A DNA stretch of 64,000 bases from Hydractinia symbiolongicarpus. Its lineage: Eukaryota; Cnidaria; Hydrozoa; Anthoathecata; Hydractiniidae. The stretch covers positions 8,434,001 to 8,498,000 of the forward strand of contig NC_079882.1 in assembly GCF_029227915.1 (NCBI RefSeq). Direction: 5' to 3'. The notes below the pieces were generated by a model, which was given only the letters and a program-made list of their open reading frames with translations, was not told where the DNA came from and did no database searches. This document shows positions 11,673 through 26,600 of the stretch, one piece after another; within the stretch, counting starts at the first letter, position 1, and every line of letters begins with the position of its first letter. A program made the position numbers and the translations under genes.

Positions 11673-14600
11673 TCATTTGATGTAATTCTTGAAGTCGACA
11701 GCAGTATAGAAGAGCAGGTACGCTGCATTCGTCTTAAAAAAGGAAAAACATATATATTGCTATATTTGTTTAAAAAAATTTTAATCGGTTCCTAAGATTT
11801 TGGACTTCCACGTTCCAAACTACGCGTGACATCATAAATAAGCCTTGAGTGAGGTGTTGTATTTAACAGTTTCACGAGGCATATAGAGTTATAATAATAC
11901 AATAATAACCGATTACTCTAAGTGCCGACCGAGCTTGCCAGGGGTAATCCGTTATTATTGTATTTGTTAACCGTTTAAGTTAGATAACAATAAAAAATAA
12001 GAATTTTGGTTTAATGTTCTTATAATAGTACTTGTTTATCAATTCAGTCTGGCATCTTAAACATTTTACATAATTTTTTATATGATTATGATGATTGATG
12101 AACAACGACTACTTGTTTTAAAACAACTTGATGGAGTGAAGCCCTTTATCTTCAAAAACCAATAAGGATTTTTCCAAAAAAAACCTTTATGGACAACTTT
12201 TCAAACTTTTCATATGAAGCCAACTTAAAGTGTGGATAAGCTTTACAAGAAATCACTCACACAGAAACAACAACATGCAAATGAGCAAACTTTCGTTGGT
12301 TACCTTAACAGAAGATGCAGTCACCTCCTTGACCAGGTTATCATCGTAGCAGTACCATCTCCCATTGTAGGCGTTCTCACAGTAAGACGTGTAGTGACCA
12401 GACTCAAAGCTGCCGTAATGATTGATTATTCCGTATAAATGATAGTTTGAAAATTTTGAGGTGGGTGCAACCACGTGTCTAACCATGTTTAAACCTTCCA
12501 AAGGAAAGTTTACAGTTGTTTGGATTTTATTCCTCCACCGTCCATCAAATTGAAATCTGATTTTGAAAATGGAACAAGGAATTCGTACAGATTAAAAACA
12601 TTTTTTGATTAAACAGGAAAATTAAACAATTTTTGGGAAATATGATTATATATTCGAAAATATATAATGAAAATATATATATAAAAACCTTTTCGAAATT
12701 TTTTAAAAAGAAACAACTTAATTGTTCGAACTTTTTTAGATATTTTAGGAAAAAAATAATTATGTGTAGAAAAATTAGGAGCTTTACAAGATGTTATTCT
12801 TATTTCTCTACATTTTAGCTTTTAACGTTTTTTTACCCATGAAGCAGCAGCGTATTGACATTATCTGTCAGACATACCTCTTCAGTTGGACAATTAGAAT
12901 TGGCGGGAGTTTCCATATTTCGATGATTTTTTCTGCCGTCCGATAACATTTGCAGTATGAACATTTCCTAGAATACATAACAAAAGTAAGAGAAGGAACC
13001 CTATTTAAAATGGAATATGATCAGAAATAGTTATATTAAACATAATAATATTTTAACGTTCACAACAGTTTATAAAACATTTGCAAAATTATAATTTTCG
13101 AATTTGCAAAGGTAAAATGTTACGAATAGGTGCAAATTCTTTTCGCAAAAAATTCTCCCGTTTTTTGTATCACCGTAAAAAAATTAGATTTGAATGTTAT
13201 AAAGAAAGCAAGCATAAAAAAGAAAAAAAAACACAACAATAACATTCAACAAACAATGTCTTACCAGCTATCGTTTCCTCCGATTCTTTCTGGCTTTGTG
13301 AACGATTTTATACATTCCTTGAATAAAAGATAATTATTTTTATTTACCAAGGATAACACTACGGAGTAGCAAGAATAACACTACGGAGTAGCAGGAATAA
13401 CACTACGGGGTAGCCAGGATAACACTACAGAGTACCAAGGATAACACTACGGAGTAGCAAGGATAACACTACGGAGTAGCAAGGATAACACTACAGAGTA
13501 GCAAGGATAACACCACGGAGTAGTAAGGATAACACTACGGAGTAGTAAGGATAACACTACTTAGTAGCAATGATAACACTACTTAGTAGCAAGGAAAACC
13601 CTACGGAGTAGCAAGGATAACACCACGGAGTAGCATGGATAACACTACTAAGTAGCAAGGATAACACCACGGAGTACCAAGAAAAACCCTACGGAGTAGC
13701 AATGGTAACACTACGGAGTACCAAGAAAAACCCTACGGAGTAGCAAGGATAACACCACGGAGTAGCCAGGATAACACTACAGAGTACCAAGGATAACACT
13801 ACGGAGTACCAAGAAAAACCCTACGGAGTAGCAATGATAACACTACGGAGTAGCAATGATAACACTACGGAGTAGCCAGGATAATACTACGGAGTACCAA
13901 GAAAAACCCTACGGAGTAGCAATGATAACACTACGGAGTAGCAATGATAACACTACGGAGTAGCCAGGATAATACTACGGAGTACCAAGAAAAACCCTAC
14001 GGAGTAGCAATGATAACACTACGGAGTAGCAATGATAACACTACGGAGTAGCCAGGACAACACTACGGAGTAGCAAGGATAACACCACGGAGTAGCCAGG
14101 ATAACACTACGGAGTACCAAGGATAACACTACGGAGTAGCAAGAAAAACCCTACGGAGTAGCAATGATAACACTACGGAGTAGCAATGATAACACTACGG
14201 AGTAGCCAGGATAATACTACGGAGTGCAAGAATAACACTACGGAGTAGCTTGCTACTCCGTAAGTTGCAAGTCTTTGGTAAGCAAAAAAAGGGAGTGGGT
14301 TCACATGAACAAAAAAATTACTGTAGGTACTGAAAACAATTTATTTAGCTGAGAAAACCGTCGCATAAACAGAAATTAGGTTTAAACCCAATGAAAGGTG
14401 AAGAAAAAAGGTTTTTCCGGGAGTGTTATGAAATGTCTCCTTTATTAATCTTATTTTATGAATCTTTTATCAATCATGTTTCTATCATTCCGAAATATAA
14501 ACATTTCTAATTTCAATTCTTATCATTATGTACATTTTTGGCGTTGGATAATGTTCATTTAGCTATGCTATGTTGTAAACACAATTCAGTATATTGTTAA

Positions 14601-17600
14601 TAAGTCAGAAGTAACCTCTTTACTTCAAAGGAGGAGTGGTTTTAGGCGTATAAAACGTTGGGTTGAGGGGAGATTTTGGAAAGTTAAGCAACCAAATCTT
14701 AAACCTGGATAATTTAAGAGGGAAATTAAAAAACAAGTATTCGAAGAAATATCTTTTTTTCTAATAACTCATAATATTAAAATGCAGAAACTAAAGCCAA
14801 AATCTTGTATAATTTGAATATTACGCTTAACTTTTCAGCAATCAAAATTTAATTCCCAGCAACCGACGCCGAAATGAAAAATGGGGCAACTTATTAACAG
14901 AACGTGTAGAACGTCTTAGTTTAAGATCTTTAAAGTATTTTACTGTAGACGTGAACCTTTATTTGAAACTGTAGAAACAAAAACATTACCTCTAAAGTGC
15001 ATGATCGATTGGGTGTCAGTTCCAATTGTAAGCAGTTAAATGCATCGAATGTTTTTGATTTCTTACCACAACTTAAACAAACAACTGTAGAACGAAATTG
15101 ACCCTGCATAAAAATAATTGCATATTTGTACAAGAAAAATCATATCCGCATACCCTAGATATTTAAGCCTGCATGGGAGTTTCTGTGAGTTAAATACAAT
15201 ATTTGTTCTAGTGAAAAAACACATTGCATGGAAAACGCTTACAGGAATGTCTAATTCTAAAAATGTTTGAATTGAATGAAGAAATTTTATCGCTTGAACA
15301 ATTTGTTTCCTTCAATATACATCGAACACAATACGTAATTTTTTGTGATATTCAAAACACTTTTATATGAGAGCCTAATAAAGTCTTAAGTTGCCGACTT
15401 ATAAACTCTCCTTCTAAATAAGCCCTTTACCTCCATTCCCATCTTCCCACGCTTTTAAGGAAGACCCCACTCTCAAAATATGCTATGGAAAATAAGCTCT
15501 GGAGGTTGAATTGAGTATTTAAAGTATACATCGTTGGTTAGTAATTTACAACATATATATGTTGATCTACCTACTTGAAATAAATCAACAATAACAGAAT
15601 TGTTATTGGAAATGTAGTCGTCCCAAGCCCAATCTGCTAAAACAGTATCTCGTTTTAAGTTTGTCTCTTCGTCACTTTTTTCTTTGATTGGACGTCTCAC
15701 TTTGACCTGAAAAAGTTACATTTTTATACATAGAGAAAGGATGAACCCGAGCCGCAGTCAGACCACGATGATATTTACGGTTTAATCAAAAAGAGACAAT
15801 GATATCTTTGTGTACTTATCGTGGCAGAGCAAATGAGTTGTGTTGAAAACACGAAAAAAAACGAGTCTATATGCACCGCAATTGACGCAACTTATAGATG
15901 ACTTGCTAATGTTTACAAAAGTTAAAAAAATTTTTTGCACATGCGCAAGCATTTCGGTAGGCAGAAAATATAAACAACAGACCACAATAATCAAAGAAAT
16001 TCATCCAAAAAAGAAATATAGTATATATAGTATATAGTCAAAATTTAATTCCGGTTCTCCTTGGATCTTATGCTATCTTTGATCTTTGTTAATAACCATT
16101 TTACACTGTGCGAGTCCTGCTTTTTTACCTACACAAAAGTGCACGTATGCCCATTGTTCTTAAAACGAAATCAAAACAACAAAGTCACGCGGAAAGTGGT
16201 ATGTACATAATAATTTAACAAACCCTTATAAATACGGTCAAATTTTTTCATCATAAAAACAATCTACGGTTTTTAAAAAAATAGTTGAACTACTGAAACG
16301 AACGAATCGGTCTTCCATAATCATATTCACTTAAAACAGTGTTGATGTAAACTTTGAGAAGTAATTTTAGTGTGTATGACACATAAAACAGGATATTGGA
16401 CTAACATTCCGATTGGTTTTGTTGCACTTACACAAATACGGCATAAAAATGATGTGCTTTCTTAAATAAAGATTCGACAATTTCTTGTGCAATTTGATCT
16501 TAAGAAATATTAACCCCAAAGAAGTAATTTTTTAAAAAAAACAATCAAATTTTCTTTTTAGCACAATACTTTAAAAACTCACCTTGTTAACATCCTCATG
16601 TAGACCATCTAATAAAAACATTAGCAGCTCATGCGAATCCTGTTGTTGATATCCACAAAATTGAGAAGAAAACCTTCCAAGAGCGACCTTGAAATCAATA
16701 GGCGACAAAGACCGATACTGACCAGCTGATAAAACAATGATCAGAAACGCAAGCTCACGTGCAATTTCACCAGGATGTGAATTCATATTCCTTAAATTTA
16801 AGTGTTGTTCGTACAAGCCCTTATTAAAATACTTCGCCAATGGGATTGTGTTGGATAAACATTGAATAACCGAGTTCATGTAACAGGTATTCCCAAGATT
16901 TTTCAACCCAGTCAAGCATTGACCCTAAATAAAGACCAAAAAATATGTGAAAGAAGAAACCTAAAAAGCTGTTCACATGAGCGTTTCAATGTATTACCTT
17001 GCTTCCGTATACAGGTGACATGTTTTTTAATCTTGACGCAGATATTGGTTTAGTTGAACGATCAACTAAAACCGGTCTTTCCATCCTAGAAAAGTTAAAT
17101 ATAAACAAGAATTGATATTTTCAATAATTCTTTCTTTTATCAGACTTTTTATTGGGCAATAATCTCACGAGAACAAGTGTTAAATGTTTAAAAACGAGAT
17201 ATTTATAGTTATAAAGAAAAAAAATGTAGTGAAAATTTTACTTTGGTTTAGCTGATCTGTCAATAACGGGCCGTGCCGGAGCCTTATCCGCCTCTTTCAT
17301 CTCAGCTAAATTTGGAGAGGAAAGTGACCGTTTCAATGAGGGTCTATCAACATCTTCAAATGTTACTGACTTCTTTTTCTTATCTTCCACTTTTGTCTCT
17401 CTGTTTTCTTCAGGGGGCTGAGCACCTGTTTTCATAACAAGATTTTGAATTTCAGGGGGTAATGTCCAATAAGTTCGTTGCGTATTATGATCTTTGTAAT
17501 ATATTCTGCCTGTCTCATGATTGATAGCTTTTTCCCATCCATAAGGTAACCCATATGTTGTAACATGTTTTGTTATTGTAGGCTGTTTTGGCGCCGATGT

Positions 17601-20600
17601 TGATCCGTGTACAGGCTTAGATACTTTTGGTTTGCTGACTGAGGTGTGCATACTAGCTGGAGTCTGCATTGATGCATCTGAAGGGTTCTGTCTTGATAGG
17701 GTTGGTGGACTTTGCGTTGGTGCCTGGGGTACACTTGCCACAGTGGGTAGGTTTTTTATTTGTGCAGATTGTGCAGGTTTAGGATCCATAACTTGGTTTT
17801 CTGCTGAACCAGTATTAGGTATTATTTCACTGTTAGTTTGATTTAGAGGCGAGAGGTGGGAGGAATTAATTGACGGCGGATAATTTAAAGGATTCATAGG
17901 CGTCTCTATTTGTTTACTTACTACATCACTCGATATTTGTTTTGGTGGTTGTGATTGAGTGATCTTTGTTTTATCAGCAGCTATTAGAGGAACATGACTG
18001 GATGGTAAGGGTGGCTTGGGTAAAGTCAGAGACGAGTTTAAAGCTGCTGAAATTTCGGAATCTGCAGATGGAATAACAGCAGGAGAAGAATTATAGACAT
18101 GTGGTTTTGAAGACAGTGGTGAGCTTGCTGTAATAGTTTCAGAAGAATTACTGTCATTACTTTTGTTCTTCGTGGTTGTTGACACATTTAGCGTTGAAGG
18201 GACGCTGCTTATTGACCCTGACTGTTCAGAAGACTCACCTAAACCTTGGTTACCAGGGATAATATTGGTAACATTACTGTTTTCGTGAACAATTTTTGGG
18301 TGATCATTTTTAGAGATGTCTGCTGGATGTGAATGTTTGGAATTATTTTTTGCTTTATTAATATCATTTTGTATAGTTTTGTTATTACTTGACGAGTTAT
18401 GGTTTGATGATTTGGAAATATTGCGTGTTGCTGGATTAGGCAAAAGGATATCTTCATTATTTTCACCTTCTTTATGAACATCATCAACAGAATCGTTTAA
18501 TTCCTTTCTCCATTCTGCTAATTTGTCAATAGTAGGAGTCTTTTTGGTTGCTGGGTTTTCAACAGCTATAATGTTCGGATAGAGATTTGTCTTAGGCAGA
18601 GGTCCACTTACATAGTCTGTGTTTGGTCGGTTGTGTGTTTTTGTTGTATCACTATATAAAAAATAGTACAAAACACAATGAAATTTAATTAAAAAGCTTA
18701 ACTCAACTAGTTTGAATATTCTGAGTGGAGAAATTTTAAATATTTAAATTGGTTGGTGGAAATTACCAATGTTCAAAGGGAAAAATTGATTTCCACCAGC
18801 CAATCTCAATCTTTTAAATTATGCTTCACATTGAATATTAAACCTAGTGGAAAAGATTATTGAAGGTGCCGTTGCCAATAATCAATAAGCTACTAACGGT
18901 TTCTTTTGCGATGGTAACTCAGGGTATGTAAGTCCCTGTAACAGTTGTAATGGGTCAACCAACGCAGGAGCACTTGGCTAGTATAGAAGAAATAAAAACA
19001 AATAAACAAAGAGCTTGTAAACAAATATTCAAGTTCTCAGTCTATTACCATAGATGAACTGGTATTAACTTACTGTTTTTGAATAAGCAGGATTACTTGT
19101 CATAGACGGATAAAGCAAATGCCATTCCTTAAATCCACCAGTGACAACAAGTACATCGTTATTTCCTTCAAATTTACATAAAATATCTTGCAATATATAA
19201 ACAGGACAAGTAGGAGAACAAGTCTCATCATCAAAATCAAAATCTATTATAATAACATGACTTTTGTGATGCCTTGTCACCCAAATATCCCAAGTGTCTT
19301 TTGTCAATTTCCGTTCGATGCTATTTATAGTTGCTCCATTCTGTAATAACGTTTCTGGGACATTTATCATGCACTTATGATTAATCCTAGCAGCAGTGTA
19401 CTCATCATTTGGTCTGACATCTATAATTAGGATAGAGTCAAGATTGTTCTTCTTATTTTTTAGTAAATTATAAAAATCTATAACAGATATAAAACCAGCT
19501 TTTGGTCTTGATGCAACAGGTACAATGTTGAAAGCTTCATCAGGAAACGTTTTGCCATTAGGGACATTAGTACTGTTCACTGTTTTGGGGATTTCCTTTG
19601 GCTGTTGAAAATTGATGGTGTCGGGTACATCTGGAAGCTGTAAGTATTCATCATCTACAGCTGGTTTACTCTAGAAACAGAAACATTGTAAGAAATATTA
19701 ACTCCTGCATTGAAACAAGATATTATTTCTGTGCTCAAACATTGTATTATTATATTTACTTTGTAAGAATGACAAAGACCAAGGTTCGAATTAGGAATAT
19801 AAAGTCAGTTTGCACAAAATGCTGACTGTAGAGAAAAAAATCTTTTTGCAGCTGTGGTCTGGGAGTACTATAGTGCACTTGCCATTAATCACTTGCTAAT
19901 GGTCCTTTTTTAAGATATTTTTTATTATAGAAATAGGTGATACAAGTGAAAAAATAGAATTCGCAGTTTTAATCATTTCTGTAGCTGGTAAGTTCAGATG
20001 TACACTTACCACTGATTTATTCTCAGTTTTTTCTCTGTTTCTAATAAAAAAATAAAAAAGGTTATTTCGAAAACCGTGGTACTATAGAAACACAAATTTA
20101 TTTTTTTGCATAATCATTTGGCGAAAAACTCATTCATGAAGCTCTTTGCACACATATTGTTGAGCACAGAAAAAAAGAAGAGTTATTGTGCAAGTGTGAC
20201 AGAGCGGAAACACTGTCCTTTTTTCCCTAATATTGATTCATTTTCTTATATATTTTATAAATCTTAATGTTTTAAATAAAAAAACATACAAATCTCAAAC
20301 AAGCAAACTTACTTTTTAGAGTCTTCTGCTAATTTTTTTTCAATCTCCTGCTTGCGCAAGATATCAAATTTATTTTTCTCATATCTAAGTAAGACATCAC
20401 CAGATTTAAGCACATAGCATTATGGAAATAAGAAAAAAATTTAAAATAAATAAACAGAACAGAACAGACTTAATGATTAAAAATAGTTATTCAAACTCTA
20501 GCACACCTCTTTTCTAGACTGGAATGGAGTATCTCGGCCTTTTCAATAGCAGCAGAAGCATCACACTCTTTTAAGATTGCATTAAATTTCTCCTAAAATA

Positions 20601-23600
20601 AAAGAAGTTAAGGTGTTTATTTATATGCAACAACACAATATACCACCTTTATTCACGCCATAATTTTAATGTCTTAATTTATCTTATTTAAATTATCTTG
20701 CAGGTATTAATTTTCAAAAGTTTAAATACCCCCACTAGTAAGAAGTAAGAAGTAAGAAAATTTTGAGTTTTAAATAATGTGTGAAAACTTTAGTTAGTCT
20801 GTACAAATTGTCTAATAAAATGTTTTGCACACACTAGTTTCTCGCAATCACCTTTTAGCACAAACATCTGAGTAGTATGCAAAATAAATTTAAATAATGT
20901 AACAGCCAGAAAAGTAAGTCAGTTTAGTTCAGCTGTAACTTTTGCTGTAGCAAGCAAGAACAAGAAAACACTAACTTTAGAGTGTGTAAATTCATAAGAC
21001 TTTTTTATGTTTGATAGAATAAAAAAGTATCGCATAAATAAAATATAAGCATTTTCTTCGTCTTGATTTTGATACAATGATTCAGCTTTTCTATATACAT
21101 CATTTGCTGATTTGCAATACCTAAAAAATAAGCAGAACATCATTTTCTATCTGATGTACATTTTTTGCTATATTTAGAAATATTTTGAAATTATCTAAAA
21201 TTATATCCCCAATCAAATGATCAGATAACATGGAGCATGTGAGAACATGTTTTTTTTATCTAATTTGTCTGAAAGGGGTACGTTTCTCAAAGAGAAAAAT
21301 TACATTGAATTGATATTTCACAGCCTAAAAAAGGTTGTTTAACGATACTTTTTAGATTTTTTAAGAAGATCTTTTCGTTTTTAAGTTTGAATTACCATTT
21401 AAAGGTATCTTGACTTAATTATGCTGCATAAAATCTTGATTTACATTTGAAATAATAGGAAATTTCTATTTCTTCCATACACTACAGTTAAAGATGCTAG
21501 ACTGAAGCAATTGTACCATTACATCAACCATTTTAATTAAACTTCAAAGTGAAGAAAATACCTGAGTAAATACATAAATATATATAAATATGTGTAATTT
21601 ACGCAGCGACAAAACTAAATGAACATGATCAATTTTTGTGTAGGTTGTATTTTTTAAGGGCGGTTCATGTGGATTTTCATTTATTTGCACGTAATTTCAC
21701 ATCTTATTTTTTTTTTTATTTTCCTACTGTTTTCACATGCCAATAGCATGTTCAAATTATTAAATCAGTTAGGAAAATGAAACCATTGAAAAAAAGTATT
21801 AATGACTTTGTCTTTGGAACAGGGTAATAAAGAATAAGGATAAAAAGGCAACTCTCTTCCGTTGAAACACATTTTTTGCAGCACGATATTATAATGACCA
21901 CACAATTATCTTCCTAGAAAAATGAATATAGAATTGTTGGGTACTTCTGAAAAGTTTTTAATCACTGTTAAACGCAAAAAGATTACAGTTAACAAAAAAA
22001 AACTAATGAACAACAAGCATAGAAACTTCTTTACTATTATCGTAAAAACCTTTGTGCTAGTTAGGATAATCTCAATTTAATACTAAAATAAAATGTTATA
22101 TATCCATAAAAAGTTGTCTTTCATAAAGGAAGTCTTCTTTATTACATATATTGTACAAACATTGTGATAGTTGAGAAAACCTGGAAACTTAAATCAAATG
22201 TGATAACCATAAAAATTCATAAGAAAATGAATAACAGGCCTTGCCATGAGCAAATAACCCCCCGAGTAATTAATTGCTCGCGTCAGAGTGTATACGCGAG
22301 CAATTTTGCTTGCCATATTTTTCGCTAAAAAAATTTACATTTAGTCTCTCAGGGCATCTTTTTCAGGAGAGGCGTGCGCCTTGGCACACACCTAAATCGT
22401 TTCAGGCGTGTGATTGAAACGTCCGCCACATTTCCAGTTTGGTCGGACATATCCTTAGCTCATTTCGAACTTTCGTCGGTTCAAACGTCCGATAGATTTC
22501 TGTCTTGGTCGGACACTTTTAGATCTCAGAAGTATTGAATAGTCCTGGTCCTTTTAAATCCATAAGCAAGCCTATTCATAGCCAACCTGACCATCCTAGC
22601 TAATTCACCGACTCCTGACTTAGTTAAAAAACTACGTAGACATAAATCTCTTTTGCCCGGCCCATTCGTCGTTGGTAACCAGGTCTTACACAAGAAATCC
22701 AGTCATGCGGTTCTGAACTAATGCGGATGATGCAAGTCTGCAAAACTACACTTACAGGCAGAACAGAAATTTATTATGGATTTAATTGTAGATAATTTCT
22801 TCATTTGACGAAACAATTGGAAACCATAGCAGGTTTAAATTTAATGGATTATTTTCTTTATGCCGCAAATGTTATTGAAACAATTTTAAAAACGAAACCC
22901 ACGTGCGGTATAATATTTTTTTTTTTTATAAATTTTATGTACCTGACGTGTACTTTTGTAGATTTTATTTATTAGTTTTATTTAAACCACGCAGATAAAG
23001 ATTTTTTTTAATTTGAAAACAAAGCATATTTTTTCCTATTTGCTTGAAAAATAAACATTAAATTTGTGAAAACGACAGTATAGTCATGCATACTATTTCA
23101 AACATGTAGAAAAGGAAGTTAAGATTGAGAGAGTCACTATACCAGTAGATAAGATAATTTTATTAATAAAAAATGGCTGTTCAGTTCAAATAATTAAATA
23201 AATTGGTAATATGAAGAGAGAAAAAAAAACACAAAAAAATATTTTTGAAGGGAGACCTTACCTAATAGCAGAAGCTAAGACGAGGATAAGGCCACCCTTG
23301 AACGAGTACAATAGACGGCACAGGACACACAAGATGGCACGAACATATATAATCACCAGATAAATGAACAGTGTGAGAACAAAGGGAAAATTTGTTACAA
23401 ATTAATAAGAGGCGATGAAATACTTCTTTAGATCACTTTTAAGACCAAAGTAATCTATGGAAACAAATTTTTTAGTCATAGATGTCTGTATCTTATTCCA
23501 GGATTTAATGGTGGTAAATCTAATAGAATTTTTACCAAAACAAACGGTATTGACAGTAGGAAGATTGATCAATCCAGCCTTTTCTGCACGAGTGCTCTGG

Positions 23601-26600
23601 GAATGGTTGAAGTCAACCGCAAAAGTATTCTGGATAGTAGCAGGCATTTTATCATGAAAGAGCTTATGCAAAAACAGAATGTTCTGACACTGGACAATAT
23701 CATAGAATTTGAGGATGTCCAGATTGCCATGGATGATACTAGAAGATGGTCTTCGAGATTCAAAAGTCATTAGTCTGATAGAAAAATTTTGTAAAACAGC
23801 AATATGACTAACATCAAGGCTGTTTGGTTGACCCCAAATTTGATTACAATATTGCAGGTGGGAATGAAAAATGGCATAGTAGACTAGGATAAGGACATTT
23901 TGAGGCACAAAAAAGCTCCATTAGCCATCTTGAGCTTGGCAACAGTATTATTGATCTGAGTCTTCCAGCTTAAGTCAGAATCTAATAGAACACCAAGATA
24001 TTTAATAGAATCACTAGGCATAAACCTTTTACCATTGATGAGAAGCCTAAAATCATAATTAAGAGGTTTATGCATGTTTAAATATAATGTACTCTGTCTT
24101 GCTAGCATTAAGAGAAATCTTATTAGCATTCAGCCAATGGCAGAGAAGCTTGAGGTCTAAATTCATTTGTTTGGCCAGTTGTTTTAAAGAGTCACTGAAA
24201 TGCAGGAGGTTTGTATCATCAGCAAAGTGGTGTACCATAGAATAGTTAATTGCACAATTCAAGTCGTTTTTAAAAATAAAATTAAAAATAAAAGTGGTCC
24301 TAAAACAGAGCCTTGAGGGACACCATATCTAGTAAAATTTTTTGCTGATCTAGCTCCATTTAAAGATACAAATTGTTGACGTCCTATTAAGTAGGACCTA
24401 AATAAAGAGAGCATTACCACGAATTCCATAATGATGAAGCTTTGTAAGCAGAAATTCATGATCAACAGTATCAAAAGCCTTCTGGAGATCAATAAACACT
24501 CCACATGCATAATTTCCTTTATCAAGAGCATCCATAATTTTTTGAGAGATATTCATTAGTGTTTGAGAGGTTGAGTAATTTTTTCTGAAACCAAATTGTT
24601 GCTTATACAGGACATTGTTAGCTTCAAGAAACCCATACACCCGTTTATATATAAGTTTTTCAAATATCTTATCAATGTTTGAAAGTAAGGATATAGGTCG
24701 ATAATTTGTAAGTTCCAATTTGGATCCTTTTTTATGAATAACCCTGGCAGTTTTTAGATTAGAAGGAAAAATGCCTGAAGTAAAAGACAAATTTATAAGT
24801 TTAGAGAGTGGAACAGATAATTCAGTTTTAACAGTAGATAAAATTTGGGCAGGAATGCTAAATGGCCCAGAAGATTTACCAAGGTCCAAGGAAAAAATAC
24901 AATGGAGAACTTCAATATCATCAGTTGGTGAAAGAAACATTGAATTAGGAACAGAATCTTTTAAGAAGGAAGACAAATGTTTTGAAGTGAATGGAATGCC
25001 TATTCTTATATTGTCAGCAATCGCTGAAAAATAATTATTAAAATAGCTAGCAATTGTCACTGGATCAGTGACAAGTAATTTATCAATGTTCATACAGGTT
25101 GGAGAAGCAGAGGCAGAAGAAAGAAAAGAAATTATATTTTTAACACCTTTCCAAATGTTGCCAATATTTTTTTGGTTATCACTAAAATATTTATTGAAAA
25201 AATTACTCTTGCTCAATCTACACAGAGTTACAATTTTATTGTGGTACCTTTTGAAACTCTCTAACAATAGAGACTTAAAAAATGGATCTTTTTCTCTTAA
25301 AAAACGTTTATGAAGAAATTCTCTTTTAGTAATAGAGGTAAGGATAACATTAGTAATCCAAGGCTTGGATTTTTTTCTACTCTTTTTATTACATGTAGTT
25401 TTTAATGGAGCATATTTATCCAAAAAACTGTTGAAACTATTATTGAAGATATTATTTCGGTTTGTCTGTTCAGTATTCATATTACTGTGGAAAGTTTATC
25501 ATTTCTTGAACATGATAGTTTAGTAGGCAACGTTTCGGGAGATCCTTCTCCCATCATCAGGCAAAGTAAAATGATGTTAAGTATGTCTTTATATAATTGC
25601 AGAGGATCGAAATTCATAAAAATTAACCAATCAGAAACAAGCTGATAATTACAGTTAATTACGATAATTAACATTTTCGGACCTAGATGTAGGTAACTAC
25701 TTCTTCTGTAAGGCTGGTAACCAAATCTCAGGAAGTTGATACGAGATGCTGTTTATGTGTTTGTTACGTTCTACACTGTTGATGGTTTCTTTAATCTTTC
25801 TAGCCGTTGTTCTGGATTCTCTGTCAATGATTTTCTTCTCATCTGGGGGAACTGATCAGAATCAGATCAGAACTGGGGGAAATGATCAGATATTAAATTA
25901 ATAATATTACCAGAGTTAAAATAAATATTATCTATAATTGTGCTGGTAGATTCAAAATTATATGAGGCATAAAATTAAACTAGAAGGTAATATTAATATA
26001 ATCAGAAACTTTTTTAACCGATTCAGACAGTAGAAGGTCAATATTAAAATCATCAAGGAGAAAGATTGGCTTATTTTCAGAAGACGCCTTCTCAAGAAGG
26101 GGCATTAAAAATTGGTTGCTGAACTCATCAACAGACATTGAGGGGTGTCTATAAATGCATCCTACAATCATGTTTTTATCTTTAGCCTGTATAATTTCAA
26201 TGAATTTAGATTCAAGTTCACTGCTTTTGTATGCAAGTGTATCAAGATCAAGACGTTCAATAAATTGCAAGTCATTAGAAACATACAACAGAGCACCACC
26301 TTTTTCACCTTCAGTAGGTGTGTGTGTTAAGGAGTAACCAGGTAGATCACAATTACTAGGAGGGACATTAATCTGGAAATTAGTTTCAGTGATACCAATA
26401 ATACTGAAGTCATGCCCAAGTTGTTGTAATAGAACCTTCAATTCATCAAGATGTTTTGACAGAGATGCAATATTCATATGGAAAAGGGAGAATTTATCAG
26501 AAGTAACTTGAAGGTCAGTGAATTCATTTGGATCATAATATTTGCAGTTGACACCACCTATGATTTCAGGGATTTCATTGATTTTAAGAGTATTAAGCTT

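Noticed and set aside
12253-12303. USP8 ending with the read-through tail after SSVK
   Set aside because: The tail after SSVK has no family match, a donor (GTAACC) follows SSVK, and a downstream exon at 11732 gives the expected AAYLLFYT ending in frame.
13347-14262. Regular repeat that could be taken for a CRISPR array
   Set aside because: Units are directly adjacent without unique spacers, and the sequence is an intron of an animal gene.
17632-17841. Open frame antisense to USP8 exon 8
   Set aside because: Shadow of the Ser/Pro-rich USP8 linker.
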